From Enterobacter vonholyi (lineage in GTDB: Bacteria; Pseudomonadota; Gammaproteobacteria; Enterobacterales; Enterobacteriaceae), in the NCBI RefSeq assembly GCF_008364555.1, contig NZ_VTUC01000004.1, positions 186,001 to 250,000 on the forward strand: a stretch of 64,000 nucleotides of DNA, in the 5' to 3' direction. Below the pieces are notes generated by a model that searched no databases, was not told the origin of the DNA, and saw only the letters and a list, made by a program, of their open reading frames with translations. Below are positions 8,714-18,727 of this stretch, piece by piece; the stretch's first letter is position 1, and every line of letters starts with the position of its first letter. Made by a program: the position numbers and the translations under genes.

Positions 8714-10156
8714 TCAATCCGTGCGATCGTTACCGGTAAAAAGCCGACCGTCCCGAACCAGCTCGCGTGGATAGCTGTTTTTCAGCCTTGAGCCGACCTT
8801 TTTTGCCAGGCCCAGCGGGTATCCCTGATACGTCACAATCACTTCATCGCCTGATGGCGTGCTCTCCGGATAGACATCGCGACCACGGTACCACTCTTCG
8901 GCTTCCTGATGCGTCAGGGCAAAGGTATTCTCGCGTCCGGCAAGGGCGATTACGGCCTCATGCTGCCAGCGATACCCTTTATTATGCACTTCCGCCAGGC
9001 GGATCCCGATTCGGGAAAAACGGACCTTTCCGATGAGCGGCTCGATCTGTGCGGGGAACAGCCATATCTCTTTATCACGCATCCAGGGGCGCAGGCTCTC
9101 ATCCCAGACCAGTCCCGCTTTTTTAGCGGCGGCTTCAAGCTGTGCGGTTTCTCGACCTTTAAGGGGGGAAAACGGGAAGTTACCGACCTTGAATTTAGGT
9201 GCGGGCAGGGGAGCCACCGCCTGCGTTTTACGCAGACGCGCCACAAAGAACCCTTCGCAGTCGTAAATCTGCGGGAAAACATGGAGGAACCCCTCCGGGG
9301 TGACAGCCTCCTGTGCTGAGGCGAACAGATCGTCGAGCGGCAGAAACTCGACCGCATCCGGATATTGCGCTTGCAGCCACAGGCAGACATCTTCGTTCTC
9401 ATCGCGGTTTAAGGTGCACGTCGAATAAACCAGCGTGCCGCCGGGGCGCAGGGCATGGAATGCGCTGTCGATCAGCTCTCGCTGCGTGGCCGCGATCTCA
9501 AGGTTGCTCTCAACTGACCAGTTTTTTAACGCATCGGGATCTTTACGCACCACCCCTTCGCCTGAGCAGGGGGCGTCCAGCAGAATGGCGTCGAAGGCTT
9601 CCGGCAGGGCGGCGCCAAACACGCGTCCGTCGAAGTGCGTCAGGGCAACATTATGAATACCGCAGCGGCTGATGTTGGCATGCAACACCTTCACGCGGCT
9701 GGCGGAAAACTCGTTGGCGAGGATCGCCCCTTGATTACCCATACGGGCGGCAATTTGGGTGGTTTTTGAGCCGGGCGCGGCGGCAACATCCATTACGCGC
9801 TCTGGCGAATTGCCATCGGCAAACAGGGCGGCAACCGGCAGCATCGAGCTGGCTTCCTGAATATAGAACAGACCGCTCAGATGTTCAGCGGTACTGCCCA
9901 GCGGCAGTGAAGCTTCGTCATCGCGTTCTATCCAGAACCCCTCAGCGCACCACGGTACCGGCGTAAGCTGCCAGCCGTACGGAGCGACCAGCGCCAGAAA
10001 ATCATCGACGCTGATTTTCAGCGTGTTGACGCGAATACTCCGGCGTAACGGACGCTGGCAGGCGGCGATAAAATCGTCTAACGACAGGTGAGAAGGAAGC
10101 GCCTCGCGCATCTGCGCCAGGAATTGTTCAGGAAGAAATACGGAGTTTTGAGCCAC
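8714..10156 (-). CDS. rsmF: 16S rRNA m5C1407 methyltransferase RsmF
   Basis: A 480-residue SAM-dependent RNA methyltransferase of the NOL1/NOP2/Sun family that makes 5-methylcytosine 1407 in 16S rRNA. The SAM-binding [11 protein letters not shown] is near residue 120. The two catalytic cysteines lie in [10 protein letters not shown] and [10 protein letters not shown]-terminal PUA-like domain follows. The start is GTG; the GTG at 10156 gives the E. coli-like MAQ N-terminus, while a second GTG two codons upstream (10162) is equally open. Neither has a strong ribosome site. Confidence 0.93.
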   Translation of the reverse strand: MAQNSVFLPEQFLAQMREALPSHLSLDDFIAACQRPLRRSIRVNTLKISVDDFLALVAPYGWQLTPVPWCAEGFWIERDDEASLPLGSTAEHLSGLFYIQEASSMLPVAALFADGNSPERVMDVAAAPGSKTTQIAARMGNQGAILANEFSASRVKVLHANISRCGIHNVALTHFDGRVFGAALPEAFDAILLDAPCSGEGVVRKDPDALKNWSVESNLEIAATQRELIDSAFHALRPGGTLVYSTCTLNRDENEDVCLWLQAQYPDAVEFLPLDDLFASAQEAVTPEGFLHVFPQIYDCEGFFVARLRKTQAVAPLPAPKFKVGNFPFSPLKGRETAQLEAAAKKAGLVWDESLRPWMRDKEIWLFPAQIEPLIGKVRFSRIGIRLAEVHNKGYRWQHEAVIALAGRENTFALTHQEAEEWYRGRDVYPESTPSGDEVIVTYQGYPLGLAKKVGSRLKNSYPRELVRDGRLFTGNDRTD

Positions 10157-10193
10157 GGGCACACCACAGGGAAAAATTCAGGTGCGCAGTGTA

Positions 10194-10228
10194 GCATAAA
10201 GGCTCCGGTGCGTTGACACCGGAGCCTG
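10194..10228 (-). terminator. Hairpin after letB
   Basis: A perfect 10-bp stem GGCTCCGGTG/CACCGGAGCC with a 6-nt loop. On the minus strand it is followed only by TTTAT, so it may be a weak terminator or a processing hairpin between letB and rsmF. Confidence 0.5.
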
Positions 10229-10233
10229 TCAGA

Positions 10234-12867
10234 TTAACGCGGCAGGGCGGTTCCCCATTCGCGCCACTCTTTTGGTTCGCTCTCGAGCAGCAGGAAGTGT
10301 TTACCCGGCTGCGCTTTTGGCGCCAGCGGCGTTCCCGGCGGCGTGGCAAACGCGATACCGCCGCGAATGAACTGGTTGAAGGTGCCGGTTTTCACCACGC
10401 CTCCCGTCAGGCCAAAGTCCAGCGAATAGCCGGATGCCAGCCAGAACACCGAGTTATTTCGAACCAGGTGCTGGTAACGTTCGCTAATACGTAATGCCAC
10501 CATCACGCGGTCGGAGAGCGTACCGAGCGTCAGGCCCGTGACCGTACCCACTTCAATACCGCGGAATAGTACCGGAGTGCCGATGTTCAGCGAGCCCGCT
10601 TCCGGCACTTCCACCACGATGCTCAGACCGCCAAGGTACCGCGAGTCGGTGATCGTGGCTTCCTGCAGCTCGAAATCACGGCGGGCATTGCCCTGGCCTG
10701 GCTCAACGTTGATGTACGGCTGCAAAATGGTGTCGAGGTGCTCAACGCCAGCGGCCGAGATTTGCGGCGTGACCACCGAGAAGCGCGAGCCAGTGCGGGC
10801 GAAGGTCTGCACATATTCCGGGTAGAGCACGGCAGTGGCCTGCACCTCGTTGCGCGAGGTGATCAGCGTCAGCTTCTGGATCTGCCCGATATCAATGCCC
10901 AGATAGCGGATTGGCATGCCTTCCGCCAGCTTGCCGGCATCAAAGGCGTGCAGGGTAATCTGCCCACCCACCGCGCGGGCGGCGGTCTCGGATGGGAAGA
11001 GAATACGCTTATCGCCTTTACGCAGATTCGCGCCCGCACCGCTGAGGTTATCGAAGCTAATCGCCCCCCGCAGCGCGCGTGACAGCGGAGAGGCCTGTAC
11101 GGTTAGCCCGTTACCGTTAAGCTGAACTTTCGCGCCGCCTTCGGCCCAGAAGACGCTGTTTGGCGTCAGCAGCTTGCGGTACTCCGGCTTGATATGCAGT
11201 TCGATATCGAACGCGTCCGCACGCGGGCGAACGGTGATCACTTCCCCGACTTCAAACTTGCGATACAGCACCACGGAACCCGCCTGTACGTCCGGCAGCG
11301 TCTCGGCGCTTAAGGTCAGCGTGGTGGTAGGAAGATCGCTCAGGCTGTTTTCAACCGCTTTCTCCAGGTTGGCATACAGCGGATAGCTGTCGCGCACGGG
11401 GCCTTTATTCCCTGGCAAAATGCGGATACCGCCGTTAACCCATTCGCTGGCGCTGGCGCCGAGGAACTCCACGCCGTCCAGACCCACCTTCACGTCGACG
11501 CGACTGTTCACCACGAATTTGCTGTCGCCATGCACCAGGTCGCTGTATTGCGGATCGATAGCGACCGAGAAAGTCACGCCATTCGCTGAGAGCTTACGCT
11601 CCAGCACCTGACCGACCTGCACGCCGTGTAAAATTAACGGCTGTCCGGCTTCGATACCGTAACTTTCTGGCGCATTCAGCGTGACCGTCACTACGCCCGG
11701 CTTTTGCAGCAGGGCTTTATCAGCCGGGGCAATCACGAAGCTATTGCTGGGTTCACCCTCGCCGGGGATGAGCTCAAACGTATTGCCGGTCAACAGCGTG
11801 CTGAGGCTGGCATCGTTCAGAGAGAGCTTTGGACTGCGCATTTCGATACGCGTTTTCTCGCGCAGGAGATCGACCACGCTCGGGTCGACCGTCATTTCGC
11901 CGGTGACCGAGCCGCCCGGGTTGAGGGTCATTTTGGTGAGCTGACCAACCTGCAATCCCTGATACATCAGCGGTGTTGAACCCGCTTTTAGCCCTTTAGC
12001 ATCGGGCAGGGCGAGTTTGACGATCACGCCGCGCTGGCTGTGCGCCAGGTCAGCGTACAATCCAAATGAATCATCAGCGGTGGCAGGGCTTGAGTTTTCC
12101 GGCGAGTCAAAGGCGATGGCGCCATTAACCAGCGCGGCCAGACTCTCCAGCTTCACTTTCGCACCGCTCAGGCTGAGATCCGCGTCCACGCCGGACACGT
12201 TCCAGAAGCGGCTGCCTTTTTTCACCAGATTGGTGAAGCGACGCTCGATCAGCACGTCAATGGTGACGCCCTGTTTATTTGGGTTGATCGCGTAATCGTA
12301 CACACGGCCAACCGGGATTTTGCGGAAATAGACCAGTGAGCCACTGTTCAGAGAACCGAGATCCGGCGCCTGCAGATGGATCATTAAATCGCCGTTATTG
12401 AGACGGTACTTCGGCTGTGTATCCAGGGCAACAAAGTGATCCTGCGGCTCTCCTTTACCCGGCATCATGCCAATATAGTTACCTCCCACGAGCGCATCCA
12501 GCCCGGACACACCTGCCAGAGAGGCTTTTGGCGTCACCAGCCAGAACTGCGTTTCGCTGCGCAGGGCATCCTGCATGTCAGATTTAATACTGACCCGCAC
12601 CTGAATCTTGTTCAGCCCTTTTCCAAGAGAGATGTCCTGAACCGTACCCACTTCAACCCCCTGGAAGCGAACGGGCGTTCGCCCGGCGACGATGCCGTCG
12701 GCGGTCTGGAAATCAATGGTGACGGTGCTACCGCGATCTTCATAGCTCGTCCAGATAAGCCAGCCTGCAATCATCAGGGCGATGACGGGCAGCAACCAGA
12801 ATGGCGAAATGCGGCGTTTTGTTTTAATTCTCGCTTCAGTCGGCGAAGCGGGGGTTTCCTGACTCAT
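10234..12867 (-). CDS. letB: Multi-MCE-domain envelope lipid-transport protein LetB
   Basis: An 877-residue protein (also YebT) with one N-terminal transmembrane helix (about residues 20-40) followed by seven MCE domains. In E. coli it forms a periplasm-spanning hexameric tube for lipid traffic between membranes. The repeated MCE signature with a G-x-P-V/I-R-Y/F-x-G-x-x-V/I-G core recurs seven times (for example [13 protein letters not shown] and [12 protein letters not shown]). The start at 12867 gives MSQETPAS and exactly the E. coli length. It begins inside the last codons of letA (32-bp overlap), implying translational coupling. Confidence 0.95.
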   Translation of the reverse strand: MSQETPASPTEARIKTKRRISPFWLLPVIALMIAGWLIWTSYEDRGSTVTIDFQTADGIVAGRTPVRFQGVEVGTVQDISLGKGLNKIQVRVSIKSDMQDALRSETQFWLVTPKASLAGVSGLDALVGGNYIGMMPGKGEPQDHFVALDTQPKYRLNNGDLMIHLQAPDLGSLNSGSLVYFRKIPVGRVYDYAINPNKQGVTIDVLIERRFTNLVKKGSRFWNVSGVDADLSLSGAKVKLESLAALVNGAIAFDSPENSSPATADDSFGLYADLAHSQRGVIVKLALPDAKGLKAGSTPLMYQGLQVGQLTKMTLNPGGSVTGEMTVDPSVVDLLREKTRIEMRSPKLSLNDASLSTLLTGNTFELIPGEGEPSNSFVIAPADKALLQKPGVVTVTLNAPESYGIEAGQPLILHGVQVGQVLERKLSANGVTFSVAIDPQYSDLVHGDSKFVVNSRVDVKVGLDGVEFLGASASEWVNGGIRILPGNKGPVRDSYPLYANLEKAVENSLSDLPTTTLTLSAETLPDVQAGSVVLYRKFEVGEVITVRPRADAFDIELHIKPEYRKLLTPNSVFWAEGGAKVQLNGNGLTVQASPLSRALRGAISFDNLSGAGANLRKGDKRILFPSETAARAVGGQITLHAFDAGKLAEGMPIRYLGIDIGQIQKLTLITSRNEVQATAVLYPEYVQTFARTGSRFSVVTPQISAAGVEHLDTILQPYINVEPGQGNARRDFELQEATITDSRYLGGLSIVVEVPEAGSLNIGTPVLFRGIEVGTVTGLTLGTLSDRVMVALRISERYQHLVRNNSVFWLASGYSLDFGLTGGVVKTGTFNQFIRGGIAFATPPGTPLAPKAQPGKHFLLLESEPKEWREWGTALPR

Positions 12868-14119
12868 GTGCATCCCAAAGTAAGCGGCTATCCAGCCATT
12901 CCACAGCAAGAATAGTCAATATCACCGCAGAGCCGAAATAAAAAGCCGCGGGTCCCATTGTAAAAGCAAGTAACTGGTCGCGATTGATGAGAGACATCAT
13001 CAGCGAAATTACGAACAAATCTAACATTGACCAGCGGCCAATCCAGGTGACGAATCGCAGAAGCAGAATGCGGGTTCGTAAGCCTTGTTCACACTTTAAG
13101 TGAATGCTGATGAGCAGGGTAATCATCACCACCACTTTGGTAAAGGGAACCAGAATACTGGCAATAAAAACGATCGCCGCCACCCCGACATTGCTGTGCG
13201 CAAGGGAGATAATCCCGGAGAGGATAGTATCCTCCTGACGTCCGCCATTCACGTAAATGATGGAAATAGGCAGCATATTGGCGGGGATCAGAAACACCAG
13301 GGAGGCGATCAGCGCCGCCCAGCATTTTTGCAGGCTGTTGTTTCGACGCAGCCTTAATGGAATGTGGCACCGCGGGCAGCGTCCGCGCGGGTCGGGTAAC
13401 CCGGTATAGTGGCAACCCAGACAGACGCGCAGATTTTCATCGGGACGGGTGGCGGGGCGCTGCGGGTAAAATCGCTCCCAGAGCTGCTCAACGTTCAGGT
13501 GTATCAGCGTCAGGATGCTCAGCAATACCAGACAGATGAAGGCAAAGAGTCCGATGCCGGGCTGCAAAAAGGCATAGTCCTGTACCTTTATTGACGCAAC
13601 GCCCACGCCGACCAGATAAATATCCAGCATCACCCACTCTTTGAGTTTATCCAGCATCAGCAGCACCGGGCGAAGGTTCATGCCGAGAATATTGCCAAAC
13701 CAAAGATAGGCAATGGCGGCGACCAGCACCAGCGGAGCGCCAACGGTGCAGAACAGCACCATGGCGGCGGTGATGGGATCGCCCTGACGGGTCATCTGCC
13801 AGATACCCTGCAGCACGTTGGCGTCAATGCGCACGCCAAGCAGGTAGAGTTTCAGCAGCGGTTCGCTCCAGGCGAAGGGCATCAGCAGCAGCATGGTGAC
13901 GGCCATGGCGGCGAGGCGGGTCAACGACCAGTCGCGACCATCGCGAATTTTAGCGTCGCAGCGAGGACAAAAGGCACTTTGGTGCGATTTCATCTTCGGC
14001 AACATAAAAAGCGTATCGCACTGGGGGCAACGCTGATAATGTGCACGAGGCAAAGCTTCGCTTACCGTATGGACAGTTATCTTTCTCGTCGGCGTAATTT
14101 TGGTTGTTTTTAAGGCCAT
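12836..14119 (-). CDS. letA: Inner-membrane PqiA-type partner LetA
   Basis: A 427-residue integral inner-membrane protein (YebS) made of two PqiA-like halves, each starting with a cysteine-rich zinc-ribbon (CPQC...CPRC near residues 33-55, CLGC...CPRC near residues 233-254) followed by four hydrophobic segments. It works with LetB in lipid transport, probably by loading or unloading lipids at the inner membrane. The length equals E. coli LetA. It is the first gene of letA-letB(-rsmF) and is divergent from msrC. Confidence 0.94.
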   Translation of the reverse strand: MALKTTKITPTRKITVHTVSEALPRAHYQRCPQCDTLFMLPKMKSHQSAFCPRCDAKIRDGRDWSLTRLAAMAVTMLLLMPFAWSEPLLKLYLLGVRIDANVLQGIWQMTRQGDPITAAMVLFCTVGAPLVLVAAIAYLWFGNILGMNLRPVLLMLDKLKEWVMLDIYLVGVGVASIKVQDYAFLQPGIGLFAFICLVLLSILTLIHLNVEQLWERFYPQRPATRPDENLRVCLGCHYTGLPDPRGRCPRCHIPLRLRRNNSLQKCWAALIASLVFLIPANMLPISIIYVNGGRQEDTILSGIISLAHSNVGVAAIVFIASILVPFTKVVVMITLLISIHLKCEQGLRTRILLLRFVTWIGRWSMLDLFVISLMMSLINRDQLLAFTMGPAAFYFGSAVILTILAVEWLDSRLLWDAHESGNPRFAD

Positions 14120-14251
14120 CAGCTGCGCACAAATAAGTATTGTTGAAAGTTATAATAACTCATGAACGGATTCATCTTGAGCATGAGCGCATTTAATGCT
14201 TATTTTAATAGGCTATGCGGTAAATTTGTAAGACAACTAAGTGATTGAATA

Positions 14252-14749
14252 ATGAACAAAACAGAATTCTACGCGGATCTGAACCGCGATTTTAAGGCAT
14301 TGATGGCGGGTGAGACCAGCTTCTTAGCCACTCTGGCAAATACTAGCGCATTGCTGTTTGAACGTCTCTCTGACGTAAACTGGGCTGGCTTTTACCTTCT
14401 GGAAGGTGAAACGCTGGTGCTCGGTCCGTTCCAGGGCAAACTGGCCTGCGTGCGTATTCCGGTAGGGCGTGGCGTATGCGGCACGGCGGTGGCAGAGAAT
14501 CAGGTCCAGCGTGTGGAAGATGTCCATGCGTTTGACGGACACATTGCCTGTGATGCCGCCAGTAATTCTGAAATCGTTTTGCCGCTGGTGGTCAAAAATC
14601 AGATTATTGGCGTTCTGGATATCGACAGTACGGTCTTCAGTCGCTTTACAACCGAGGACGAACAGGGGCTGCGCGAGCTGGTGGCGATTCTGGAAAACGT
14701 ACTCGCTGCAACCGATTATCAAAAATTCTTTGCGAGCGTCGCAGGATAA
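14252..14749 (+). CDS. msrC: Free methionine-(R)-sulfoxide reductase
   Basis: A 165-residue GAF-domain enzyme (YebR, fRMsr) that reduces free L-methionine-R-sulfoxide in the cytoplasm using thioredoxin. The three cysteines of the reaction are present at residues 66, 76 and 100 (in GKLACVRIP, GRGVCGTA and HIACDAASNSE). The start at 14252 lacks the N-terminal extension found in some annotations. It is divergent from letA with a 132-bp AT-rich gap, which must hold both promoters. Confidence 0.93.
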   Translation: MNKTEFYADLNRDFKALMAGETSFLATLANTSALLFERLSDVNWAGFYLLEGETLVLGPFQGKLACVRIPVGRGVCGTAVAENQVQRVEDVHAFDGHIACDAASNSEIVLPLVVKNQIIGVLDIDSTVFSRFTTEDEQGLRELVAILENVLAATDYQKFFASVAG

Positions 14750-14845
14750 TCAACGGATAACGTAGCATTTACTGATAGCGTCATTATAATGACGCCTGTT
14801 CATGCCTGCGCTTGTTGGCAACGTCCGTTGTAATCAGGAAATTTC

Positions 14846-15532
14846 ATGGAAAATCAACCTAAGTTGAATAGCAGTAAAGAAGTTATCGCATTTCTGGCCG
14901 AGCGTTTCCCGCAGTGCTTCAGCGCGGAAGGTGAAGCTCGTCCCCTGAAAGTCGGTATTTTTCAGGATCTGGTGGCGCGTGTTGAAGGGGAAATGAACCT
15001 CAGCAAAACTCAGCTGCGTTCCGCCTTACGTCTTTATACTTCGAGCTGGCGTTACCTGTACGGTATCAAACCAGGCGCTACCCGCGTGGACCTCGACGGC
15101 AACCCTTGCGGTGAGCTGGACGAGCAGCACGTTGAGCACGCGCGCAAGCAGCTTGAAGAAGCCAAAGCACGCGTTCAGGCACAACGTGCAGAACAGCAGG
15201 CGAAAAAACGCGAAGCCGCCGCGGCAAACGGCCAGGAAGAAGCGCCTCGTCGTGAGCGTAAACCGCGCCCTGCGCCGCGCCGTAACGATAATAACGATCG
15301 CAAACCGCGTGCAGACAAACCAGCAGCAAAAGCCCCGCGTGCCCCTCGTGAAGAGCCGCGCCATACGCCGGTTTCTGACATTAACGCTTTGAGCGTGGGT
15401 CAGGCGCTGAAGGTAAAAGCGGGTAACAATGCTATGGACGCCACCGTACTGGAAATCACCAAAGATGGCGTTCGTGTACAGCTGACTTCTGGTATGTCAA
15501 TGATTGTACGCGCAGAACACTTGTTGTTCTGA
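14846..15532 (+). CDS. proQ: RNA chaperone ProQ
   Basis: A 228-residue RNA-binding protein. The N-terminal FinO domain (about residues 1-120) binds structured RNAs and 3' ends. A highly basic Lys/Arg/Ala/Pro-rich linker follows (about 120-175). A C-terminal Tudor/KOW-like domain ends the protein (about 180-228). It acts as a global partner of small RNAs and was first known for its effect on ProP osmolyte transport. It precedes prc by 19 bp, the order kept in enterobacteria, where both are partly co-transcribed. Confidence 0.96.
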   Translation: MENQPKLNSSKEVIAFLAERFPQCFSAEGEARPLKVGIFQDLVARVEGEMNLSKTQLRSALRLYTSSWRYLYGIKPGATRVDLDGNPCGELDEQHVEHARKQLEEAKARVQAQRAEQQAKKREAAAANGQEEAPRRERKPRPAPRRNDNNDRKPRADKPAAKAPRAPREEPRHTPVSDINALSVGQALKVKAGNNAMDATVLEITKDGVRVQLTSGMSMIVRAEHLLF

Positions 15533-15551
15533 AACGGAGGCCAAGCCTGGC

Positions 15552-17600
15552 ATGAACACTTTTTTTAAGCTCACCGCGCTGGCGGGTCTGTTTGCTATAA
15601 CAGGTCACGCTTTTGCAGTGGACGATATCACGCGTGTTGATCAAATTCCGGTACTCAAGGAAGAGACGCAGCACGCGACGGTGAGCGAGCGCGTGACCTC
15701 ACGTTTTACCCGCTCGCACTATCGTCAGTTCGATCTCGATCAGGCCTTTTCGGCCAAAATCTTTGACCGCTATCTGAACTTGCTGGATTACAGCCATAAC
15801 GTTTTGCTCGCCAGCGATGTCGAGCAGTTCGCTAAGCGCAAATCCGAGGTGGGTGACGAGTTGCGTTCAGGCAAGCTGGATCTGTTCTACGATCTCTACA
15901 ACCTGTCGCAAAAGCGCCGTTTTGAACGCTATCAGTACGCGCTGAAAGTGCTGGAACGTCCAATGGACTTCACCGGCAACGACACCTTTAATCTGGATCG
16001 CAGCAAAGCGCCCTGGCCAAAAGATGAAGCCGAGTTGAATGCGCTTTGGGACGGCAAAGTTAAATACGACGAACTGAGCCTTAAGCTGACCGGCAAAGAC
16101 GAAAAAGAGATCCGTGACACGCTGACGCGTCGTTATAAATTTGCTATTCGTCGCCTGGCGCAGACCAACAGCGAGGATGTTTTCTCACTCGCGATGACCG
16201 CCTTTGCGCACGAAATCGATCCGCACACCAACTACCTCTCTCCGCGCAACACTGAGCAGTTCAATACCGAAATGAGCCTGTCTCTGGAAGGTATCGGCGC
16301 GGTTCTGCAGATGGACGATGATTACACGGTGATCAATTCAATGGTCGCGGGTGGCCCGGCATCCAAAAGCAAAGCGATTAGCGTAGGCGATCGCATTGTG
16401 GGTGTTGGACAAACCGGCCAGAACATGGTCGATGTGATCGGCTGGCGTCTCGATGACGTGGTTGCGCTGATCAAAGGTCCGAAAGGCAGCAAGGTACGTC
16501 TGGAAATTCTGCCTGCCGGTAAAGGCACCAAAACCCGTATTGTTACCCTGACCCGCGAGCGTATCCGTCTGGAAGACCGCGCGGTGAAAATGTCGGTGAA
16601 AACCGTGGGTAAAGAGAAGGTAGGTGTCCTGGATATTCCTGGCTTCTACGTGGGGCTGACTGACGATGTGAAAGTTCAGCTGCAGAAGCTTGAAAAGCAG
16701 AACGTTAGCAGCATCATCATCGACTTGCGCAGTAACGGCGGCGGTGCGCTGACGGAAGCGGTTTCACTCTCTGGCCTGTTCATCCCATCTGGCCCGGTGG
16801 TTCAGGTGCGAGATAACAACGGTAAAGTCCGTGAAGATGCCGACAACGACGGTGTTGTCTACTACAAAGGCCCGCTGGTGGTCCTGGTTGACCGCTTCAG
16901 TGCCTCCGCGTCTGAGATCTTTGCCGCTGCAATGCAGGACTATGGCCGCGCGCTTATCGTCGGTGAGCCAACTTTCGGGAAAGGTACCGTTCAGCAGTAC
17001 CGCTCTCTGAATCGTATTTACGATCAGATGCTGCGTCCGGAATGGCCTGCGCTGGGCTCGGTTCAGTACACCATTCAGAAATTCTACCGCGTAAACGGCG
17101 GCAGTACGCAGCGTAAGGGCGTCACGCCGGACATCATCATGCCGACTGGCTCCCAGGAGACGGAAACCGGCGAGAAGTTTGAAGATAACGCGTTGCCGTG
17201 GGACAGCATCAATGCCGCGACCTACGTGAAAGCGGGTGATATGACCCAGTTTGGCCCTGAACTGCTGAAAGCGCATAACGACCGCATCGCGAAGGATCCG
17301 GAATTCCAGTACATCATGAAGGATATTGCACGATTCAATGCCCTGAAAGATAAGCGGAATATTGTTTCTCTGAATTACGCACAGCGTGAGAAAGAGAACA
17401 ACGAAGACGATGCAACTCGCCTGGCGCGTATCAACGATCGCTTCAAGCGCGAAGGTAAGCCTCTACTCAAGAAACTGGACGATCTGCCAAAAGATTACCA
17501 GGAGCCGGATCCGTATCTGGACGAGACGGTGCATATCGCTCTCGACCTGGCGAATCAGGAAAAAGAGAAACCTGCCGTACAGCCCGCTCCGGCAAAATAA
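15552..17600 (+). CDS. prc: Tail-specific periplasmic protease Prc (Tsp)
   Basis: A 682-residue S41-family protease that degrades proteins with nonpolar C-termini, trims FtsI and, with the adaptor NlpI, controls the peptidoglycan hydrolase MepS. A signal peptide ends near residue 22 (HAFA). A PDZ domain spans about 240-330. The Ser/Lys dyad is Ser452 (in FSASASE) and Lys477 (in FGKGTVQ). The start at 15552 gives the E. coli length; the longer open frame overlaps proQ and is rejected. Confidence 0.96.
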   Translation: MNTFFKLTALAGLFAITGHAFAVDDITRVDQIPVLKEETQHATVSERVTSRFTRSHYRQFDLDQAFSAKIFDRYLNLLDYSHNVLLASDVEQFAKRKSEVGDELRSGKLDLFYDLYNLSQKRRFERYQYALKVLERPMDFTGNDTFNLDRSKAPWPKDEAELNALWDGKVKYDELSLKLTGKDEKEIRDTLTRRYKFAIRRLAQTNSEDVFSLAMTAFAHEIDPHTNYLSPRNTEQFNTEMSLSLEGIGAVLQMDDDYTVINSMVAGGPASKSKAISVGDRIVGVGQTGQNMVDVIGWRLDDVVALIKGPKGSKVRLEILPAGKGTKTRIVTLTRERIRLEDRAVKMSVKTVGKEKVGVLDIPGFYVGLTDDVKVQLQKLEKQNVSSIIIDLRSNGGGALTEAVSLSGLFIPSGPVVQVRDNNGKVREDADNDGVVYYKGPLVVLVDRFSASASEIFAAAMQDYGRALIVGEPTFGKGTVQQYRSLNRIYDQMLRPEWPALGSVQYTIQKFYRVNGGSTQRKGVTPDIIMPTGSQETETGEKFEDNALPWDSINAATYVKAGDMTQFGPELLKAHNDRIAKDPEFQYIMKDIARFNALKDKRNIVSLNYAQREKENNEDDATRLARINDRFKREGKPLLKKLDDLPKDYQEPDPYLDETVHIALDLANQEKEKPAVQPAPAK

Positions 17601-17608
17601 CCTCCTGA

Positions 17609-17639
17609 CAGGCACAAGAAATTGTGCCTGTTTCTTTTT
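17609..17639 (+). terminator. Terminator after prc
   Basis: A 9-bp perfect stem CAGGCACAA/TTGTGCCTG with a GAAA loop, followed by TTTCTTTTT. Confidence 0.9.
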
Positions 17640-17715
17640 GTTCTGCATCCTTCCGTCAGCCTGATTTCCAATTGTGTAAAGTTGTGTCTTTCTGGTGACT
17701 TACGCCCATCGGATG

Positions 17716-17741
17716 CTTGAAAATAGCCGCAATACCCATAC
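17716..17741 (+). promoter_or_regulatory. Candidate heat-shock (sigma-32) promoter of htpX
   Basis: CTTGAAA at 17716-17722 and ACCCATAC at 17734-17741, 11 nt apart, match the sigma-32 pattern CTTGAAA-N11-16-CCCCATNT with one main mismatch in each highly conserved run. htpX is a known heat-shock gene. Confidence 0.6.
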
Positions 17742-17793
17742 GATGTGGGTAATCGCATAGTGCGTTTTGTTAAACTGAGGTAAAAAGAAAATT

Positions 17794-18675
17794 ATGATGC
17801 GAATCGCGCTCTTCCTGCTCACCAACCTGGCGGTTATGGTGGTTTTCGGGCTCGTGCTAAGCCTGACAGGAATTCAGTCGAGCAGCGTTCAGGGTCTGTT
17901 GATTATGGCGCTGCTGTTTGGTTTTGGTGGCTCGTTCATCTCCCTGCTGATGTCGAAGTGGATGGCACTGAAATCGGTGGGTGGTGAGGTTATTGAACAG
18001 CCGCGTAACGATATGGAACAGTGGCTGATGAATACGGTGGCTCAGCAATCCCGTCAGGCCGGGATTGCTATGCCGCAGGTGGCGATTTACCATGCCCCGG
18101 ACATCAACGCTTTTGCCACGGGCGCCCGTCGCGATGCGTCGCTGGTGGCCGTCAGCACCGGCTTGCTGCAGAACATGAGCCGTGATGAAGCCGAAGCGGT
18201 TATCGCCCACGAAATCAGCCATATCGCCAACGGTGACATGGTGACCATGACCCTGATTCAGGGCGTGGTAAACACCTTCGTAATCTTCATCTCCCGTATT
18301 CTGGCGCAGATCGCGGCAGGCTTTATGGGCGGAAACCGTGACGAAGGTGAAGAGAGCAACGGCAACCCGCTGATCTACTTCGCTGTTTCAATGGTTCTGG
18401 AACTGGTCTTTGGTATTCTGGCCAGCATCATCACCATGTGGTTCTCCCGTCACCGTGAATTCCACGCGGATGCCGGCTCGGCGAAGCTGGTTGGTCGCGA
18501 GAAGATGATTGCCGCGCTGCAGCGTCTGAAAACCAGCTATGAGCCACAGGAAGCGAACAGCATGATGGCCTTCTGCATTAACGGTAAGTCCAAATCGCTG
18601 AGCGAGCTGTTTATGTCTCACCCGCCGCTGGATAAACGTATTGAAGCGCTGCGCAGTGGGGAATACCTGAAGTAA
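17794..18675 (+). CDS. htpX: Membrane zinc protease HtpX
   Basis: A 293-residue M48-family metalloprotease of the inner membrane that cuts misfolded membrane proteins alongside FtsH. Two hydrophobic segments at the N-terminus and two central ones surround the active site. The zinc motif HEISH is near residue 140, with a downstream glutamate in REFHADAG near 222. Length equals E. coli HtpX. Expression is expected under sigma-32 and the Cpx envelope-stress system. Confidence 0.96.
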   Translation: MMRIALFLLTNLAVMVVFGLVLSLTGIQSSSVQGLLIMALLFGFGGSFISLLMSKWMALKSVGGEVIEQPRNDMEQWLMNTVAQQSRQAGIAMPQVAIYHAPDINAFATGARRDASLVAVSTGLLQNMSRDEAEAVIAHEISHIANGDMVTMTLIQGVVNTFVIFISRILAQIAAGFMGGNRDEGEESNGNPLIYFAVSMVLELVFGILASIITMWFSRHREFHADAGSAKLVGREKMIAALQRLKTSYEPQEANSMMAFCINGKSKSLSELFMSHPPLDKRIEALRSGEYLK

Positions 18676-18691
18676 GGCAAAGAACCCTACT

Positions 18692-18727
18692 AAGCCGGGC
18701 AGGAGAGCACTCCGTCCGGCTTTTTTT
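18692..18727. terminator. Terminator between htpX and yebQ
   Basis: Stem AAGCCGG/CCGGCTT followed by seven T's on the plus strand. It separates the two convergent genes. Confidence 0.8.

Noticed and set aside
8367-8717. Longer YebV start at 8717
   Set aside because: The extra N-terminal residues are not conserved and the internal ATG at 8606 has a good ribosome site.
10234-12915. Many long plus-strand frames opposite letB (for example 12436-12915)
   Set aside because: They mirror the codon pattern of the GC-rich letB gene, lack ribosome sites and resemble no known family.
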